Source: Methylomonas sp. (lineage in GTDB: Bacteria > Pseudomonadota > Gammaproteobacteria > Methylococcales > Methylomonadaceae). Taken from it: 64,000 bases of DNA. The stretch spans positions 1 to 64,000 of the forward strand of contig PERU01000010.1 in NCBI GenBank assembly GCA_002928965.1, in the 5' to 3' direction. The notes beneath the pieces are model-generated. The model did no database searches. It saw only the letters and a list, made by a program, of their open reading frames with translations, and was not told the DNA's origin. This document shows, piece after piece, positions 1-8,191 of the stretch. Within the stretch, counting starts at the first letter, position 1; every line of letters begins with the position of its first letter. Made by a program: the position numbers and the translations under genes.

Positions 1-86
1 GTAGGGTGGGCACACGCTTTTTGTGCCCACGCTGATTTAAAACTGTTGCCTTTGAAAGGTGGGCAGAAAAGCGTTGCCCACCCTAC
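1..86. repeat. GTAGGGTGGGCA palindromic repeat
   Basis: The element is bounded by a perfect 12-bp inverted repeat, GTAGGGTGGGCA at 1-12 and TGCCCACCCTAC at 75-86. A second internal hairpin pairs GTGGGCAC with GTGCCCAC. It starts exactly at the window edge, so it may be longer. It carries no coding capacity and looks like a dispersed noncoding repeat. Related GTAGG...CCTAC palindromes occur at 1594-1633, 53738-53782 and 54111-54178. Confidence 0.75.
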
Positions 87-330
87 AATATATTTTTTGA
101 CATCATCAATGATCAAAAAAAATTACTAAAACCGATATTCGATTTTATAACCCAATGACGGCAATGGCTCGGTTGCGTTGATTCTCAATTGCCTTAGATC
201 GGCAACAATCTTTTAAACACTCGGGGCTATCTGGAATTGATCAAATTTGGTTTTGGCTCTGAATGTGCCCATATTTGGGCCGGTTTTTTAAAGCCTACGC
301 CACTGATCATAAAAAAATCACTATTCATTG

Positions 331-364
331 AAAACCCAACGCTAGTGCAGCGTTGGGTTTTTTT
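331..364. terminator. Bidirectional Rho-independent terminator
   Basis: A perfect 9-bp stem (CCCAACGCT / AGCGTTGGG, 335-343 and 349-357) with a 5-nt loop is flanked by AAAA on the left and seven T on the right. It lies just downstream of the minus-strand cytochrome gene and would end that transcript. The T tract is longer on the plus strand, but no plus-strand gene precedes it in the window. Confidence 0.7.
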
Positions 365-406
365 GCGTTGTGTTTTGTATTCACACAACCCAACGTACTG
401 GAGCTG

Positions 407-664
407 TTATTTCACCAGCTCAGCTGCGGCGGCTTTCAATTTTGCTTCGTCGCCTTGAACAGCTTTCATCATAGGATTAGCTGAAGCCTTGGCACCTGCT
501 ACCAGCGCATCGGCTGTTTTAAATTTACTTTTCAGCGCATCAACAGCGGGTGCGACCGAACCATTGTGGCAACCTTTGCAAGTATCCGCTTCGCCAGCAA
601 CAGATAGGGATGGCATGGCGGCGGCTAAAGCCAATGTAGCGACTGCGAATAAAGTTTTTTTCAT
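407..664 (-). CDS. Small monohaem cytochrome c
   Basis: The protein is 85 aa, with a signal peptide (MKKTLFAVATLALAAAMPSLSVAG) followed almost at once by one haem-attachment motif, CKGCH. Met residues in the C-terminal half are candidates for the distal ligand. It is likely a periplasmic electron carrier of the cytochrome c553/c5 size class. The start at 664 is preferred over the in-frame ATG at 679 because AGGAGA lies 6 nt upstream of it. The length is typical for class I monohaem cytochromes. The exact redox partner cannot be told from the sequence. A terminator follows at 331-364 and an inverted repeat lies in the upstream region. Confidence 0.85.
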   Translation of the reverse strand: MKKTLFAVATLALAAAMPSLSVAGEADTCKGCHNGSVAPAVDALKSKFKTADALVAGAKASANPMMKAVQGDEAKLKAAAAELVK

Positions 665-688
665 GTTACTTCTCCTCATGTTAGAAAT

Positions 689-723
689 GTTTGAACATTT
701 TTAATCATTCTGTTTGTTCAAAC
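689..723. promoter_or_regulatory. Inverted repeat upstream of the cytochrome gene
   Basis: GTTTGAACA (689-697) and TGTTCAAAC (715-723) form a perfect 9-bp inverted repeat with a 17-nt spacer, 25-59 nt upstream of the cytochrome start at 664. There is no T tract, so an operator is more likely than a terminator. TTGAAC within the repeat could serve as a -35 element on the minus strand. No regulator can be assigned. Confidence 0.4.
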
Positions 724-1025
724 CATATGTGCGAAAGCTTTTAAAGCTCCGCGGAAAATTTTCTACCACAGCCCAAACCGCAAAGCAAACGCTTTCGCCA
801 TTTATGCCTATTGACCGAGTTATTGATTAGGGAAATGCGGACGGCCAAGAGCTGCCAGACGAAACCAAAGTGCCAAGGTCTACTATCCAACCGAAAGCAG
901 GCATATGCGGCGGTGAGTTTACGACCCGCGCTGATCGCGAACGATGCGGTTCACGTTGTTTACCACATCTACGGGCTGTCGATTCATAGTATGATCCACT
1001 CGGTTTTTATTTGGTTAGATTAAAC
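724..1025. other. Intergenic region with a degenerate repeat
   Basis: I see no convincing gene in this 300-bp stretch. Positions 894-929 (AGCAGGC...GGTGAGTTTACGACCCGC) closely resemble 1588-1623 on the other side of the next gene, so that gene is flanked by diverged direct repeats. A short ORF at 811-1023 has no ribosome binding site and no protein-like composition. Confidence 0.5.
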
Positions 1026-1487
1026 ATGAAAAGAAAAGCAAAAAAAATTGAGATCCCCCACGAGGCGGAATTGGCCATAGAGCGCGGTAATTTAATTGAG
1101 GCAGCCCGGTTAATTCGGATCAAGAACGGTCTTAGCCTGATTGATGCTCAGCGGGCAGTCGAATCGGTTGCACGCAAAAACAAAGCCGGCCATCAACCAG
1201 AACAGGTTGCGGCAGACGCTAGGGCCATGAATCATGTTCAAGCCTTGTTTCCGTTGATCATAGTATTGTTAGCGGTTTATCCTTTTTTGTATCAATCGCT
1301 TGCGGTTCTTGTTGCAGGTGACATGGATGGGCATTGTGTTGACTCACCTCAAGCCATTTGCCAGCTATGGCCTGTCGTTGGAAATACCTTATTTGGCTCG
1401 TCGAATGCACATATGGGCTATGCATTGCTTATGGGCTTGATTGCATCAACACTAATCGGATTGGCTTATCGGCTGTATAAGAGATAG
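1026..1487 (+). CDS. Membrane protein with L7/L12 C-terminal-like segment
   Basis: The protein is 153 aa. The basic N-terminus (MKRKAKK) is followed at about residues 15-45 by a helix-turn-helix-like stretch (GNLIEAARLIRIKNGLSLID, then AQRAVE). This resembles the ribosomal protein L7/L12 C-terminal domain, in which a basic residue run is followed by a GLGLKEAKDAVE-like helix. Two hydrophobic segments follow, at about 75-100 and 128-148, with a Cys/Asp-containing loop between them that is likely extracytoplasmic. The function is unknown. The start at 1026 avoids a short upstream extension, though neither start has a strong Shine-Dalgarno sequence. The gene is bracketed by diverged repeats, which suggests an accessory origin. 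Confidence 0.6.
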   Translation: MKRKAKKIEIPHEAELAIERGNLIEAARLIRIKNGLSLIDAQRAVESVARKNKAGHQPEQVAADARAMNHVQALFPLIIVLLAVYPFLYQSLAVLVAGDMDGHCVDSPQAICQLWPVVGNTLFGSSNAHMGYALLMGLIASTLIGLAYRLYKR

Positions 1488-1593
1488 TCGACTTGGATGT
1501 GTTAGAACGTGAAGTCCGTTGTAGGCGATAACTTATTGCAGCTGTCGGCCAAAAGAACGGGGAATGCCAATGACAGATGTCCAGCCAATAGCA

Positions 1594-1633
1594 GGCGTAG
1601 GGTGTGGTGAGTTTACGAACCGCACCCTACGCC
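1594..1633. repeat. GGCGTAGGGTG palindromic repeat
   Basis: A perfect 11-bp inverted repeat (GGCGTAGGGTG 1594-1604, CACCCTACGCC 1623-1633) has an 18-nt centre. It overlaps the point where the adjacent truncated gene on the minus strand loses its reading frame. It shares the GTAGGGTG core with the element at 1-86. Confidence 0.65.
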
Positions 1634-1716
1634 CCTTGAGTAGTGCCTGCATCCGCCGCACTGCTAACAAGTGCTGAAGCCAATAGAACAGATATCAATT
1701 GTTTTTTTATATGCAT
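1627..1716 (-). pseudogene. Truncated exported-protein gene (signal peptide only)
   Basis: A minus-strand start (GAGGAGAAATG, strong Shine-Dalgarno) opens a 29-codon frame: MHIKKQLISVLLASALVSSA, then DAGTTQGA and a stop. This is a complete Sec signal peptide with nothing after it. The frame stops inside the palindromic repeat at 1594-1633, so the repeat or an associated rearrangement appears to have removed the mature part. It could instead be a tiny secreted peptide, but I find that less likely. Confidence 0.5.
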
Positions 1717-1748
1717 TTCTCCTCTGAAGTGTTGGGTAAATGAATGAC

Positions 1749-2642
1749 TCAATCCATTCGAGTTTTGCTGGACTTGGAGCGTCCGACAGCTAAAAACCCC
1801 ACCATGCCGCTGCCGAATAACCAGATAGCACCGGGCATGGGCACTGTGGCAACATCACCATCGCGCACCGCCCAGGCCCGCATCAGGCTGCCGGCCGCCA
1901 AATGGTAATATTGCTCGCCAGTATTGAATCGAAAGGACCACGCACGATTGCCCGACTGGGCGTAGGGTGTGCCAAACCAGTAATAATCCGCCTGGAGGTT
2001 GCTGAATAACGATTCGTCGTTGGGATTGTTGGGGTCGTCGATCAAACCATGATCGAGCTGCTGTTGGCCGTTGATGTTGACTAAGCCTTTATTGCCAAGT
2101 GCGCCATAAAAGAGACGGGCCAATTCGGAACTGGCAGTGTCGACGTTATAGCCGCAATCGGTGCCGCTATAGGCATAGTTGCAGCCTAGGAGCCTGTCCG
2201 AGAATAGAGAACCTGCTACGGAAAAGCCCTTTTGGCCAGATTTCCCGCTCATTTTCGTTAAATAGCACCACTATTCGCCTCAAATGATCAAAAAATCTGG
2301 CTCAAAATAGCTTTCCCTCGCGACGATTCCTATTCTCGGACAGGCTCCTAGACTGCCTAAATCGGTGAGCATCGGCAACCGCCAATCACTGTAGGTCACG
2401 TTACGCACTATATCGTGGTATTCCAGAGCGGCAGCCCAATCGTTCGCTTCGTTCCAATTCATTCGGCCGTCGCTAGCGTAGCCGCTGGTTTACGAGTAAT
2501 TGGCGTCGGCCAGCCAGGTGACATTAAGGTCGCTGTCGTAGATCAGGCCGCCACCGCGATCAAACAATGCCGCTTCAGACGAATGGGCAATAAATGCTGT
2601 GGTGAAAGCTAGAGCAATCTTTGAGTATGCGTGTTTTTGCAT
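1749..2642 (-). pseudogene. DUF1566-like, PEP/VPLPA-CTERM exported protein, disrupted
   Basis: The pieces on the minus strand read as one protein. It has a signal peptide (MQKHAYSKIALAFTTAFIAH), a DUF1566/Lcl-type region (LIYDSDLNVTWLADANYS, then TSGYASDGRMNWNEANDW and DWRLPMLTDLGSL) and a C-terminal sorting tail (VPMPGAIWLFGSGMVGFLAV, then Arg-rich) of the PEP-CTERM/VPLPA class used by exosortase systems. Two lesions break it. One is an in-frame TAA at 2490-2492, where relatives have Lys. The other is a 158-bp element inserted at 2190-2347. Deleting the element with one CTAG copy restores the frame exactly (GGC AGT CTA GGC TGC AAC = GSLGCN). The start at 2642 has AAGGAG upstream. Both lesions suggest the gene is dead. 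Confidence 0.85.
2190..2347. mobile_element. 158-bp MITE with 18-bp terminal inverted repeats
   Basis: Perfect 18-bp terminal inverted repeats (GAGCCTGTCCGAGAATAG 2190-2207, complement at 2330-2347) are flanked by the 4-bp target duplication CTAG at 2186-2189 and 2348-2351. The interior is also partly palindromic (GGCCAGATTT against AAATCTGGCTC) and has no transposase. CTAG fits the YTAR target preference of IS5-type elements, so it is plausibly a non-autonomous IS5-family derivative. The family assignment is an inference. Confidence 0.85.
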
Positions 2643-2733
2643 AAACATTTCTCCTTGGTTCAATGGCTGCATTGCGTTTTGAAATTCGCTAATGCCAAGC
2701 ATCGAATTATCCGGACTGCGGAGAACTTGAGAA

Positions 2734-2839
2734 CCCTACTGAAGTAGGGAGTGGCGAGCTCGCGTGGCTCCGATTAGCGATAGCCTAATCGGAGGATTGT
2801 TGGCTTCTAAATGTGCGATTACACAAGCTGATCGCACAT
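2734..2839. repeat. Three consecutive hairpin palindromes upstream of the TonB receptor
   Basis: CCCTACT-GA-AGTAGGG (2734-2749), CTCCGATTAG-7 nt-CTAATCGGAG (2768-2794) and ATGTGCGAT-11-12 nt-ATCGCACAT (2811-2839) are all perfect stems. The second, with GCGATAGC in the loop, looks like an intergenic REP-type repeat. The rest of 2643-3094 has no gene. I saw no cobalamin or other riboswitch consensus before the receptor gene. Confidence 0.55.
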
Positions 2840-3094
2840 ACATTTTGACTGGCAGCTAATTTGCCATTTCTTGTCATTTCAAATCAATCTTCGTGGGCTG
2901 CTTAAGTCCGTATCGCACAACTCAACAATGCCTGACGTTGCTTCGATAAATAATATTACTTGGTGAATTCGTTAGGCTCCTTTTCGAGTAAGCTTTAGTC
3001 CATTACTGTCTATGGATACCCTTTTTTTAGACGCAATACGGCTGCCGACAGCTCATAATCAACGCTAATTTCCGCTCAACCTGATAACAATCTC

Positions 3095-4981
3095 ATGAAA
3101 ACGCCCTGCAGACGCATTACCCACAGCCTGTTGCTGATGCTCTGCAGTATTGCCAGCCAAGCCGAAGATAGTGCGCGACTACCGGCTATCACGGTGAATC
3201 CTACGTCTTCTATCAGCATTTCAGAGCAACTTGGCGCTGCGGGCGAGTTTAACCGCGCCGATCTGGCCGCAACCAACAAAGCCGATTTAAGCGGGGTATT
3301 ACGCAATTTGGCTGGCGTGAACACAGCGCAGACGGGGATCAGCAGCACAACCGGTTTGATTTTACGCGGCGCCAGCGGCGGCTTGGGTTTGGTCAATCTG
3401 GATGGTGTACCGCTGTTTAACAGTTTTACCGGGTTTTTCCCACTCAGCCACTACCCGTTGGATTTTTTTGACACCGCCCGCGTCAATCGGGGCCTGGGAG
3501 GCGAACGCAATAACAGCTATACCTTGGGTGGCTCGATTGATTTAACCAGTCGCCGCATGCTGGATGGCGAGGCGTTTTTACACACAGAAGGCGGTAGCTA
3601 CGGCACCCTGCGCACCAATCTTGGTGGAGGCTTGCACAATGCGCTCGGCAATTTTAGCGTGGCTGCCGGACGGGCCGATATTTTCGAAGGTATCAGTCAA
3701 TCCGGAACGCAAACCGGGGCGACTGAGCGAGATAGCTTTCAAATGAGCAACGCTCTGCTGCGTTGGGATCGTGAGATTGAAAATGGCAAACTGGATAGCT
3801 CGGTTTATTTCGTGCGCACCCACGAAGCCTATGACGGCCCCGGCTTAGCCAATCGTACAGCCCGCTGGATGGATGATCCAAACGGTAGCATTGTCCATGA
3901 AACTTGGGTAGGGCAAACCCACGCCAAATATCAATTATCTGACCGCTGGGAAAGCTCGTTACGGGTTGGATTTACCCATGATCAGCAACAGGGCGTAGTC
4001 GGCAATATCAGAGGCCGGCGGTTTCCGTTGGATTTGACCAGCCAGTTATGGCTCAGTCAGTGGCGAAATGCCCACAGCATACCCATCAAAAACGATTCAA
4101 TAGATACATTGCGATTAATTTGGGGTATCAACGCCCAGCAACAACACGGCTACAGCCCCTACAACCCGGTCGGCATCCAGGCGTTAACCAACACGTTGAT
4201 CAGTCCGTTGACACGTTTGGAAATGGAATGGGCGGATTGGCTGGGGGCAGCGGAAGTGCGTTTTGATCACGATGATCAATTTGGAGAACACACGGTATTT
4301 AACCTCAGCGCGGGCCGGCGACTAGGGTCCGATATGCTGATATGGGGCAAGGCCGGCACGGGTTACCGCGCGCCCGCGATGAATGAACGACTGCATCCGC
4401 TGTACGGCGATACCAATCTACTACCGGAAACAAATACCGGTGGCGAAATCGGCTGGCGCTGGCAGTTCGATGCTGGCCACGAAGTCAGTTTGACCGGTTA
4501 TTTACAGCGCTATGATCAATTGATTGTATTAAGAAAAGATGCCGCCACCGGCGCCACCCGGTCGAGCAATGTCGCTCAGGCCGATGTCTGGGGAATAGAA
4601 TTTCAAACCCAGTATCGCTGGAATGATGACTGGCGCAGCGGCCTCAGCTATGGCTTTATGGATGCGCGTAATCCACAATCCGGCAAGCAAATTGTGGCTC
4701 GTCCAACACATCAAGGCCAATTCTGGAGCGAATGGCGCCTACTTGAGCCGCTTAAACTGCGCGTCGACATCAACTACCGCGACGCCGCATGGGAGGATTT
4801 GCTCAACACCATTCGTCTGCATTCGTCCGTGCGCTTTAACGCCAACCTAAGCTATCAAATCAACCCCAAATTGCAGTTGTATGTAAGGGGAGAAAATATC
4901 AACAACGAGCGAACACCGGATTTAGCCGACTTTAACTACCCCGGCGCCGCAGTGTATGCTGGTGTCTATTTGGATTGGTAA
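3095..4981 (+). CDS. TonB-dependent outer-membrane receptor
   Basis: The protein is 628 aa. A signal peptide (cleaved near ASQAED) is followed by a TonB-box-like segment (LPAITVNP), a plug domain at about 45-160 (DLSGVLRNLAGVNTAQTGIS, LILRGASGGLGLVNLDGVPL, GGSIDLTSRR) and a beta-barrel ending in an aromatic residue (YAGVYLDW). It is shorter than most siderophore receptors (about 700 aa). The C-terminal barrel motif (NLSYQINPKLQLYVRGENI) is typical. It should import a chelated metal or another small ligand across the outer membrane, but the ligand is not evident. No TonB, ExbBD or ABC genes are adjacent. It precedes the aryl polyene cluster by about 300 bp and is probably independent of it. 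Confidence 0.88.
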   Translation: MKTPCRRITHSLLLMLCSIASQAEDSARLPAITVNPTSSISISEQLGAAGEFNRADLAATNKADLSGVLRNLAGVNTAQTGISSTTGLILRGASGGLGLVNLDGVPLFNSFTGFFPLSHYPLDFFDTARVNRGLGGERNNSYTLGGSIDLTSRRMLDGEAFLHTEGGSYGTLRTNLGGGLHNALGNFSVAAGRADIFEGISQSGTQTGATERDSFQMSNALLRWDREIENGKLDSSVYFVRTHEAYDGPGLANRTARWMDDPNGSIVHETWVGQTHAKYQLSDRWESSLRVGFTHDQQQGVVGNIRGRRFPLDLTSQLWLSQWRNAHSIPIKNDSIDTLRLIWGINAQQQHGYSPYNPVGIQALTNTLISPLTRLEMEWADWLGAAEVRFDHDDQFGEHTVFNLSAGRRLGSDMLIWGKAGTGYRAPAMNERLHPLYGDTNLLPETNTGGEIGWRWQFDAGHEVSLTGYLQRYDQLIVLRKDAATGATRSSNVAQADVWGIEFQTQYRWNDDWRSGLSYGFMDARNPQSGKQIVARPTHQGQFWSEWRLLEPLKLRVDINYRDAAWEDLLNTIRLHSSVRFNANLSYQINPKLQLYVRGENINNERTPDLADFNYPGAAVYAGVYLDW

Positions 4982-5025
4982 AATCCTTTCCTAATGATAA
5001 AGATCATGCAGCTAAATCAAAAAAA

Positions 5026-5071
5026 CGTCATCTCGGCAGGGATTGCCGAGATCCAGAAGCCATGGATGACG
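5026..5071. repeat. CGTCATC...GATGACG nested palindrome
   Basis: The outer arms CGTCATC (5026-5032) and GATGACG (5065-5071) enclose the hairpin TCTCGGCA-GGGAT-TGCCGAGA (5031-5051). This arrangement, with 'GGCAGGGATTGCCGAGATCC' in the middle, is typical of widespread intergenic repeats in Gammaproteobacteria. The following sequence to about 5277 has no gene, and a 99-aa frame across it runs through the repeat and is not credible. Confidence 0.6.
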
Positions 5072-5277
5072 AGCGCCGAACATCTCCTTGTGGCCTGGAT
5101 TCGCTTCGCAGTCTTCAGCTCCGGCAATCCCCCGCATGCCCTGACCGGGGCAGGTTCTGCCGGAAAGACGTTGTTGGAGCATCTTTATAATCAGGAAACC
5201 TTTTCAACTCTGAATGTTGTTTACTGGCGAAACAAAGCCTTTACCTTTAACGGACTTTCTCAAATATCAATAACGCA

Positions 5278-5871
5278 TTGTTGCCTGTGCTGAAGATCAA
5301 CCCACTCATTCATAGCACCCGTTTATTGATTATGTTGAGTCTTATCTCGGCCTGTGCAAACTTGCACTCAACACCCGAGTCGCCTACCGTCAAAGACTTG
5401 CATCTGGCTGCACCTTCAGGACCGGCTCGACAGGTGATGCAACAGATTCAATCCGAATGGGACGGACGCCGTGAGACTTTTCTTTGCGCATTGGAACTGG
5501 ATAGCCGGCATATCGCCATGGCCGGTTTAAGTCCGGATGGCATGAGCTTGTTTAATCTGGATTATGACGGTCAGCAACTGAGGCTGGATAAAAGTCCGTT
5601 GATGCCGGACAATCTGCAGCCGCAATTATTCATCAGCGATTTGCAATTGATCTACTGGCCACTGTCCGAACTTGAACCCAACTTGCCGATAGGCTGGCAT
5701 TTTGAAACCCGCACCAACGGTCGCAGCCTGTTTCATGGCAATGAAAAACAGGCTGACGTGCAGTATCTATCAACTGAAACGCCTTGGCCAAAAACCGTCG
5801 TATTGATTAATTACATCTACAACTACCGTTTGTATATCACCACCCTGAGTTATGACGTTTTACCTGAATGA
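5278..5871 (+). CDS. DUF3261 lipoprotein of the aryl polyene cluster
   Basis: The protein is about 197 aa, with a hydrophobic N-terminus ending in a lipobox (LISAC), so it is likely lipid-anchored. The body (ETFLCALELDSRHIAMAGLS, MSLFNLDYDGQQL, PLSELEPNLPIGWHFETR) matches the DUF3261 family that regularly accompanies aryl polyene genes, probably in envelope delivery of the lipid-linked product. The start codon is uncertain: TTG at 5278 or GTG at 5287 gives a full signal peptide, whereas ATG at 5332 would leave almost no n-region. It overlaps the next gene by 20 nt. Upstream is a repeat-bearing intergenic region, so this is probably the first gene of the operon. Confidence 0.8.
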   Translation: MLPVLKINPLIHSTRLLIMLSLISACANLHSTPESPTVKDLHLAAPSGPARQVMQQIQSEWDGRRETFLCALELDSRHIAMAGLSPDGMSLFNLDYDGQQLRLDKSPLMPDNLQPQLFISDLQLIYWPLSELEPNLPIGWHFETRTNGRSLFHGNEKQADVQYLSTETPWPKTVVLINYIYNYRLYITTLSYDVLPE

Positions 5872-7033
5872 TCTCGGCATTTTGTGCGCCAGCGGTACCG
5901 GTAAACAAAACGTTTTGCAGGCAGTTTTAAGCGGTAGTCGCGCCGGCTTGCAGGCCAGTGATGAATTCACGCCCGGCCGCGAGTTGTTTTTGGGCCGCAT
6001 CAATCAAATGCTGCCAGCTCTTCCGCAACACTGGCAGCTTTATGATTGCCGTAACAACCAACTGCTCATGGCAGCCATCACGCAAATCATGCCGACTATT
6101 GAAAGCATGCGCAATCAGTTTGGTGCGCACAGAATCGGCATGGTACTGGGCACCAGCACTTCCGGCATTCGCAACACTGAGCGGGCGTTGGCAGCCAAAG
6201 CACAAACCGGCCAAACACCCGCCACTTATCACTACAAGCAGCAGCAAATGGGGGCGGGTGTGGATTTTTTGGCGCGTTATCTGGGGATTGGCGGGCCTTG
6301 CCATACCGTTTCCACAGCCTGTTCTTCCAGCGGCAAAGCCTTTCTGTCCGCCCGGCGCTTGCTTGCATTAAAGCTATGCGATGCGGTGATAGTCGGCGGC
6401 GCGGACAGTCTGTGCAGTTTGACGGTCAACGGCTTTACAGCACTGGAATCTGTGAGTCGCAGTTTATGCAAACCCTTTGGCCAGCAGCGGGACGGTATCA
6501 ATATCGGGGAAGCGGCGGCGCTGTTTGTGATGAGCCGTCAACCCGGCCCGGTAGTATTGCGCGGCGCGGCGGCGACCAGCGATGCTCATCATTTTTCTGC
6601 CCCCGATCCGTCAGGCAAGGCGGTGATGCAAGCCATGCAATACGCTCAGCAACAGGCGGTTATTACACCCAATCAAGTGGATTATGTGAATTTACACGGC
6701 ACAGCCACCTTGCTCAACGACGCCATGGAAAGTCGGGCGTCTTTTCAGCTATTTGGCGAAAACACACCTGTCAGTTCCAGCAAAGGCATGACCGGCCACA
6801 CCTTGGGCGCAGCGGCTGCGTTGGAACTGGGCTTATGCTGGCTGTTGCTGACCAGTAACGACCCGCATGGGCAGTTGATCGCCAATATCAACGATGATCA
6901 AATCGACCCGGCATTGCCCCAGCTTCATTGGCTACACGTCGGTGAAACCCTGGGCAGACCCATCAAAGTGTGCCAAAGCAATTCGTTTGCCTTTGGCGGC
7001 AGCAATGTTTCCTTGTTGGTAGGGCAGGCATGA
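5852..7033 (+). CDS. Beta-ketoacyl-ACP synthase (APE)
   Basis: The protein is a 393-aa FabF-type thiolase-fold ketosynthase with the full Cys-His-His triad: Cys157 (HTVSTACSSSGKAF), His282 (NLHGTATLLND) and His316 (SSKGMTGHTLGA). It should catalyse decarboxylative condensation with malonyl-ACP during polyene chain growth. The Phe gate motif (FAFGGSN) is present at the C-terminus. The gene overlaps its neighbours at both ends, including an ATGA overlap with the dehydratase that follows, which indicates translational coupling. Two catalytically complete ketosynthases plus one chain-length-factor-like protein is the usual APE complement. Confidence 0.9.
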   Translation: MTFYLNDLGILCASGTGKQNVLQAVLSGSRAGLQASDEFTPGRELFLGRINQMLPALPQHWQLYDCRNNQLLMAAITQIMPTIESMRNQFGAHRIGMVLGTSTSGIRNTERALAAKAQTGQTPATYHYKQQQMGAGVDFLARYLGIGGPCHTVSTACSSSGKAFLSARRLLALKLCDAVIVGGADSLCSLTVNGFTALESVSRSLCKPFGQQRDGINIGEAAALFVMSRQPGPVVLRGAAATSDAHHFSAPDPSGKAVMQAMQYAQQQAVITPNQVDYVNLHGTATLLNDAMESRASFQLFGENTPVSSSKGMTGHTLGAAAALELGLCWLLLTSNDPHGQLIANINDDQIDPALPQLHWLHVGETLGRPIKVCQSNSFAFGGSNVSLLVGQA

Positions 7034-7482
7034 TCAGCAATGATTTTGTCATGGCCGACCTGTTACCGCATACCGGCCAGATGGTTTTGCTGGATAGCGT
7101 CACATTTGTCGATGAAACCCGCTTAACCGCGCAACTGGTCGTGCGCGGCGATGGCTTACTGCTAGGCAACGCCGAATCGGTACCCGCCTGGACAGGCATT
7201 GAGTACATGGCGCAAGCGATTGGTGCTTATGTTGGCATCCAAGCTAAACAAGCCGGTCTACCGATACAACTGGGATTTTTGCTCGGCACTCGCCGCTACG
7301 ACAGCAACGTTGACAGCTTTCCGGTCGGCAGCACGTTAAGCGTATCTGCAGAAAAAATCCTGCAGGATGGGCAATTAGGTGTTTTCGAATGTCGCATCTG
7401 CGGTGACAATGTTGCCATATCCGCTACCCTGAATGTCTATCAACCTCCCGAGTCTTTAACCCACAGGGTTCAGCATGAATAA
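7030..7482 (+). CDS. ApeP-type hotdog 3-hydroxyacyl-ACP dehydratase
   Basis: The protein is 150 aa. The motif LLPHTGQMVLLDSV near residue 10 is characteristic of ApeP-family hotdog dehydratases, in which His is catalytic, and WTGIEYMAQAIGAYVGI forms the central hotdog helix. It should dehydrate 3-hydroxyacyl-ACP intermediates to the trans-enoyl products that build the conjugated polyene. The ATG at 7030 overlaps the ketosynthase stop (ATGA). A 20-residue in-frame upstream extension lies inside the ketosynthase gene and is not used. Characterised APE systems pair ApeP with a second hotdog, ApeI. That partner appears here as the C-terminal domain of the ligase at 13269-14951. Confidence 0.85.
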   Translation: MISNDFVMADLLPHTGQMVLLDSVTFVDETRLTAQLVVRGDGLLLGNAESVPAWTGIEYMAQAIGAYVGIQAKQAGLPIQLGFLLGTRRYDSNVDSFPVGSTLSVSAEKILQDGQLGVFECRICGDNVAISATLNVYQPPESLTHRVQHE

Positions 7483-8191
7483 AACAGTTTTAGTTACCGG
7501 CTCCAGTCGCGGCATCGGCAAAGCTATCGCCTTGTATCTGGCCGGCCAAGGTTACGATTTGGTGCTGCATTGCCGCAGCCAGCTAGATCAAGCCCAAGCC
7601 GTAGCCACAGCAATCGGTCCCAGCACCCGAGTATTGCAATTTGATGTGAGCAATCGTGCGCAGTGCGCCGATGCTCTGAATGCCGATATAGAGCAACACG
7701 GCGCCTATTATGGCGTGGTCTGCAATGCCGGCATCACCGCCGATAATGCCTTCCCGGCTTTAAGTGGTGAGGAATGGGATAGCGTGATTCACACCAACCT
7801 GGACAGCTTTTACAACGTGCTGCAACCCATCGTCATGCCCATGGTCAGACGCCGCCAACCGGGCCGCATCGTGACCTTGTCGTCGGTATCCGGCATCATG
7901 GGCAATCGCGGACAGGTTAATTACAGCGCCGCCAAAGCCGGCATCATCGGTGCCAGCAAAGCCCTGGCACTGGAACTGGCCAAACGCGATATTACCGTCA
8001 ATTGCGTAGCGCCCGGCCTCATCGACACCGATATGACGCATGAACTACCGATGGATGAAATCAAACGCATGATTCCGGCTCGCCGAGTTGGCAAACCTGA
8101 AGAAGTAGCGGCTACCGTGGCGTTTTTGCTGTCCGAATCGGCAGCTTACATCACCCGCCAAGTGATTGCCGTCAATGGAGGCCTGTGTTGA
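7475..8191 (+). CDS. FabG-type 3-ketoacyl-ACP reductase (APE)
   Basis: The protein is a 238-aa short-chain dehydrogenase with the Rossmann motif TGSSRGIG (8-15), NAG (84-86) and the catalytic Ser137, Tyr150 and Lys154 (GQVNYSAAKAG). It should reduce the 3-keto group with NADPH after each condensation. The gene overlaps the dehydratase (8 nt) and the following ketosynthase, so it is part of the KS-dehydratase-KR-KS block seen in APE clusters. The length is normal for FabG. Confidence 0.93.
   Translation: MNKTVLVTGSSRGIGKAIALYLAGQGYDLVLHCRSQLDQAQAVATAIGPSTRVLQFDVSNRAQCADALNADIEQHGAYYGVVCNAGITADNAFPALSGEEWDSVIHTNLDSFYNVLQPIVMPMVRRRQPGRIVTLSSVSGIMGNRGQVNYSAAKAGIIGASKALALELAKRDITVNCVAPGLIDTDMTHELPMDEIKRMIPARRVGKPEEVAATVAFLLSESAAYITRQVIAVNGGLC

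Noticed and set aside
811-1023. 70-aa plus-strand ORF
   Set aside because: No ribosome binding site, no protein-like composition, and it crosses a degenerate repeat.
2643-3094. Riboswitch (for example cobalamin) upstream of the TonB receptor
   Set aside because: Only simple perfect hairpins are visible, with no conserved riboswitch boxes.
4994-5293. 99-aa ORF between the TonB receptor and DUF3261 genes
   Set aside because: It reads through an intergenic palindromic repeat, so the coding appearance is accidental.
6298-6858. 186-aa ORF inside the first ketosynthase gene
   Set aside because: Shadow of the ketosynthase frame; no motifs and no ribosome site.
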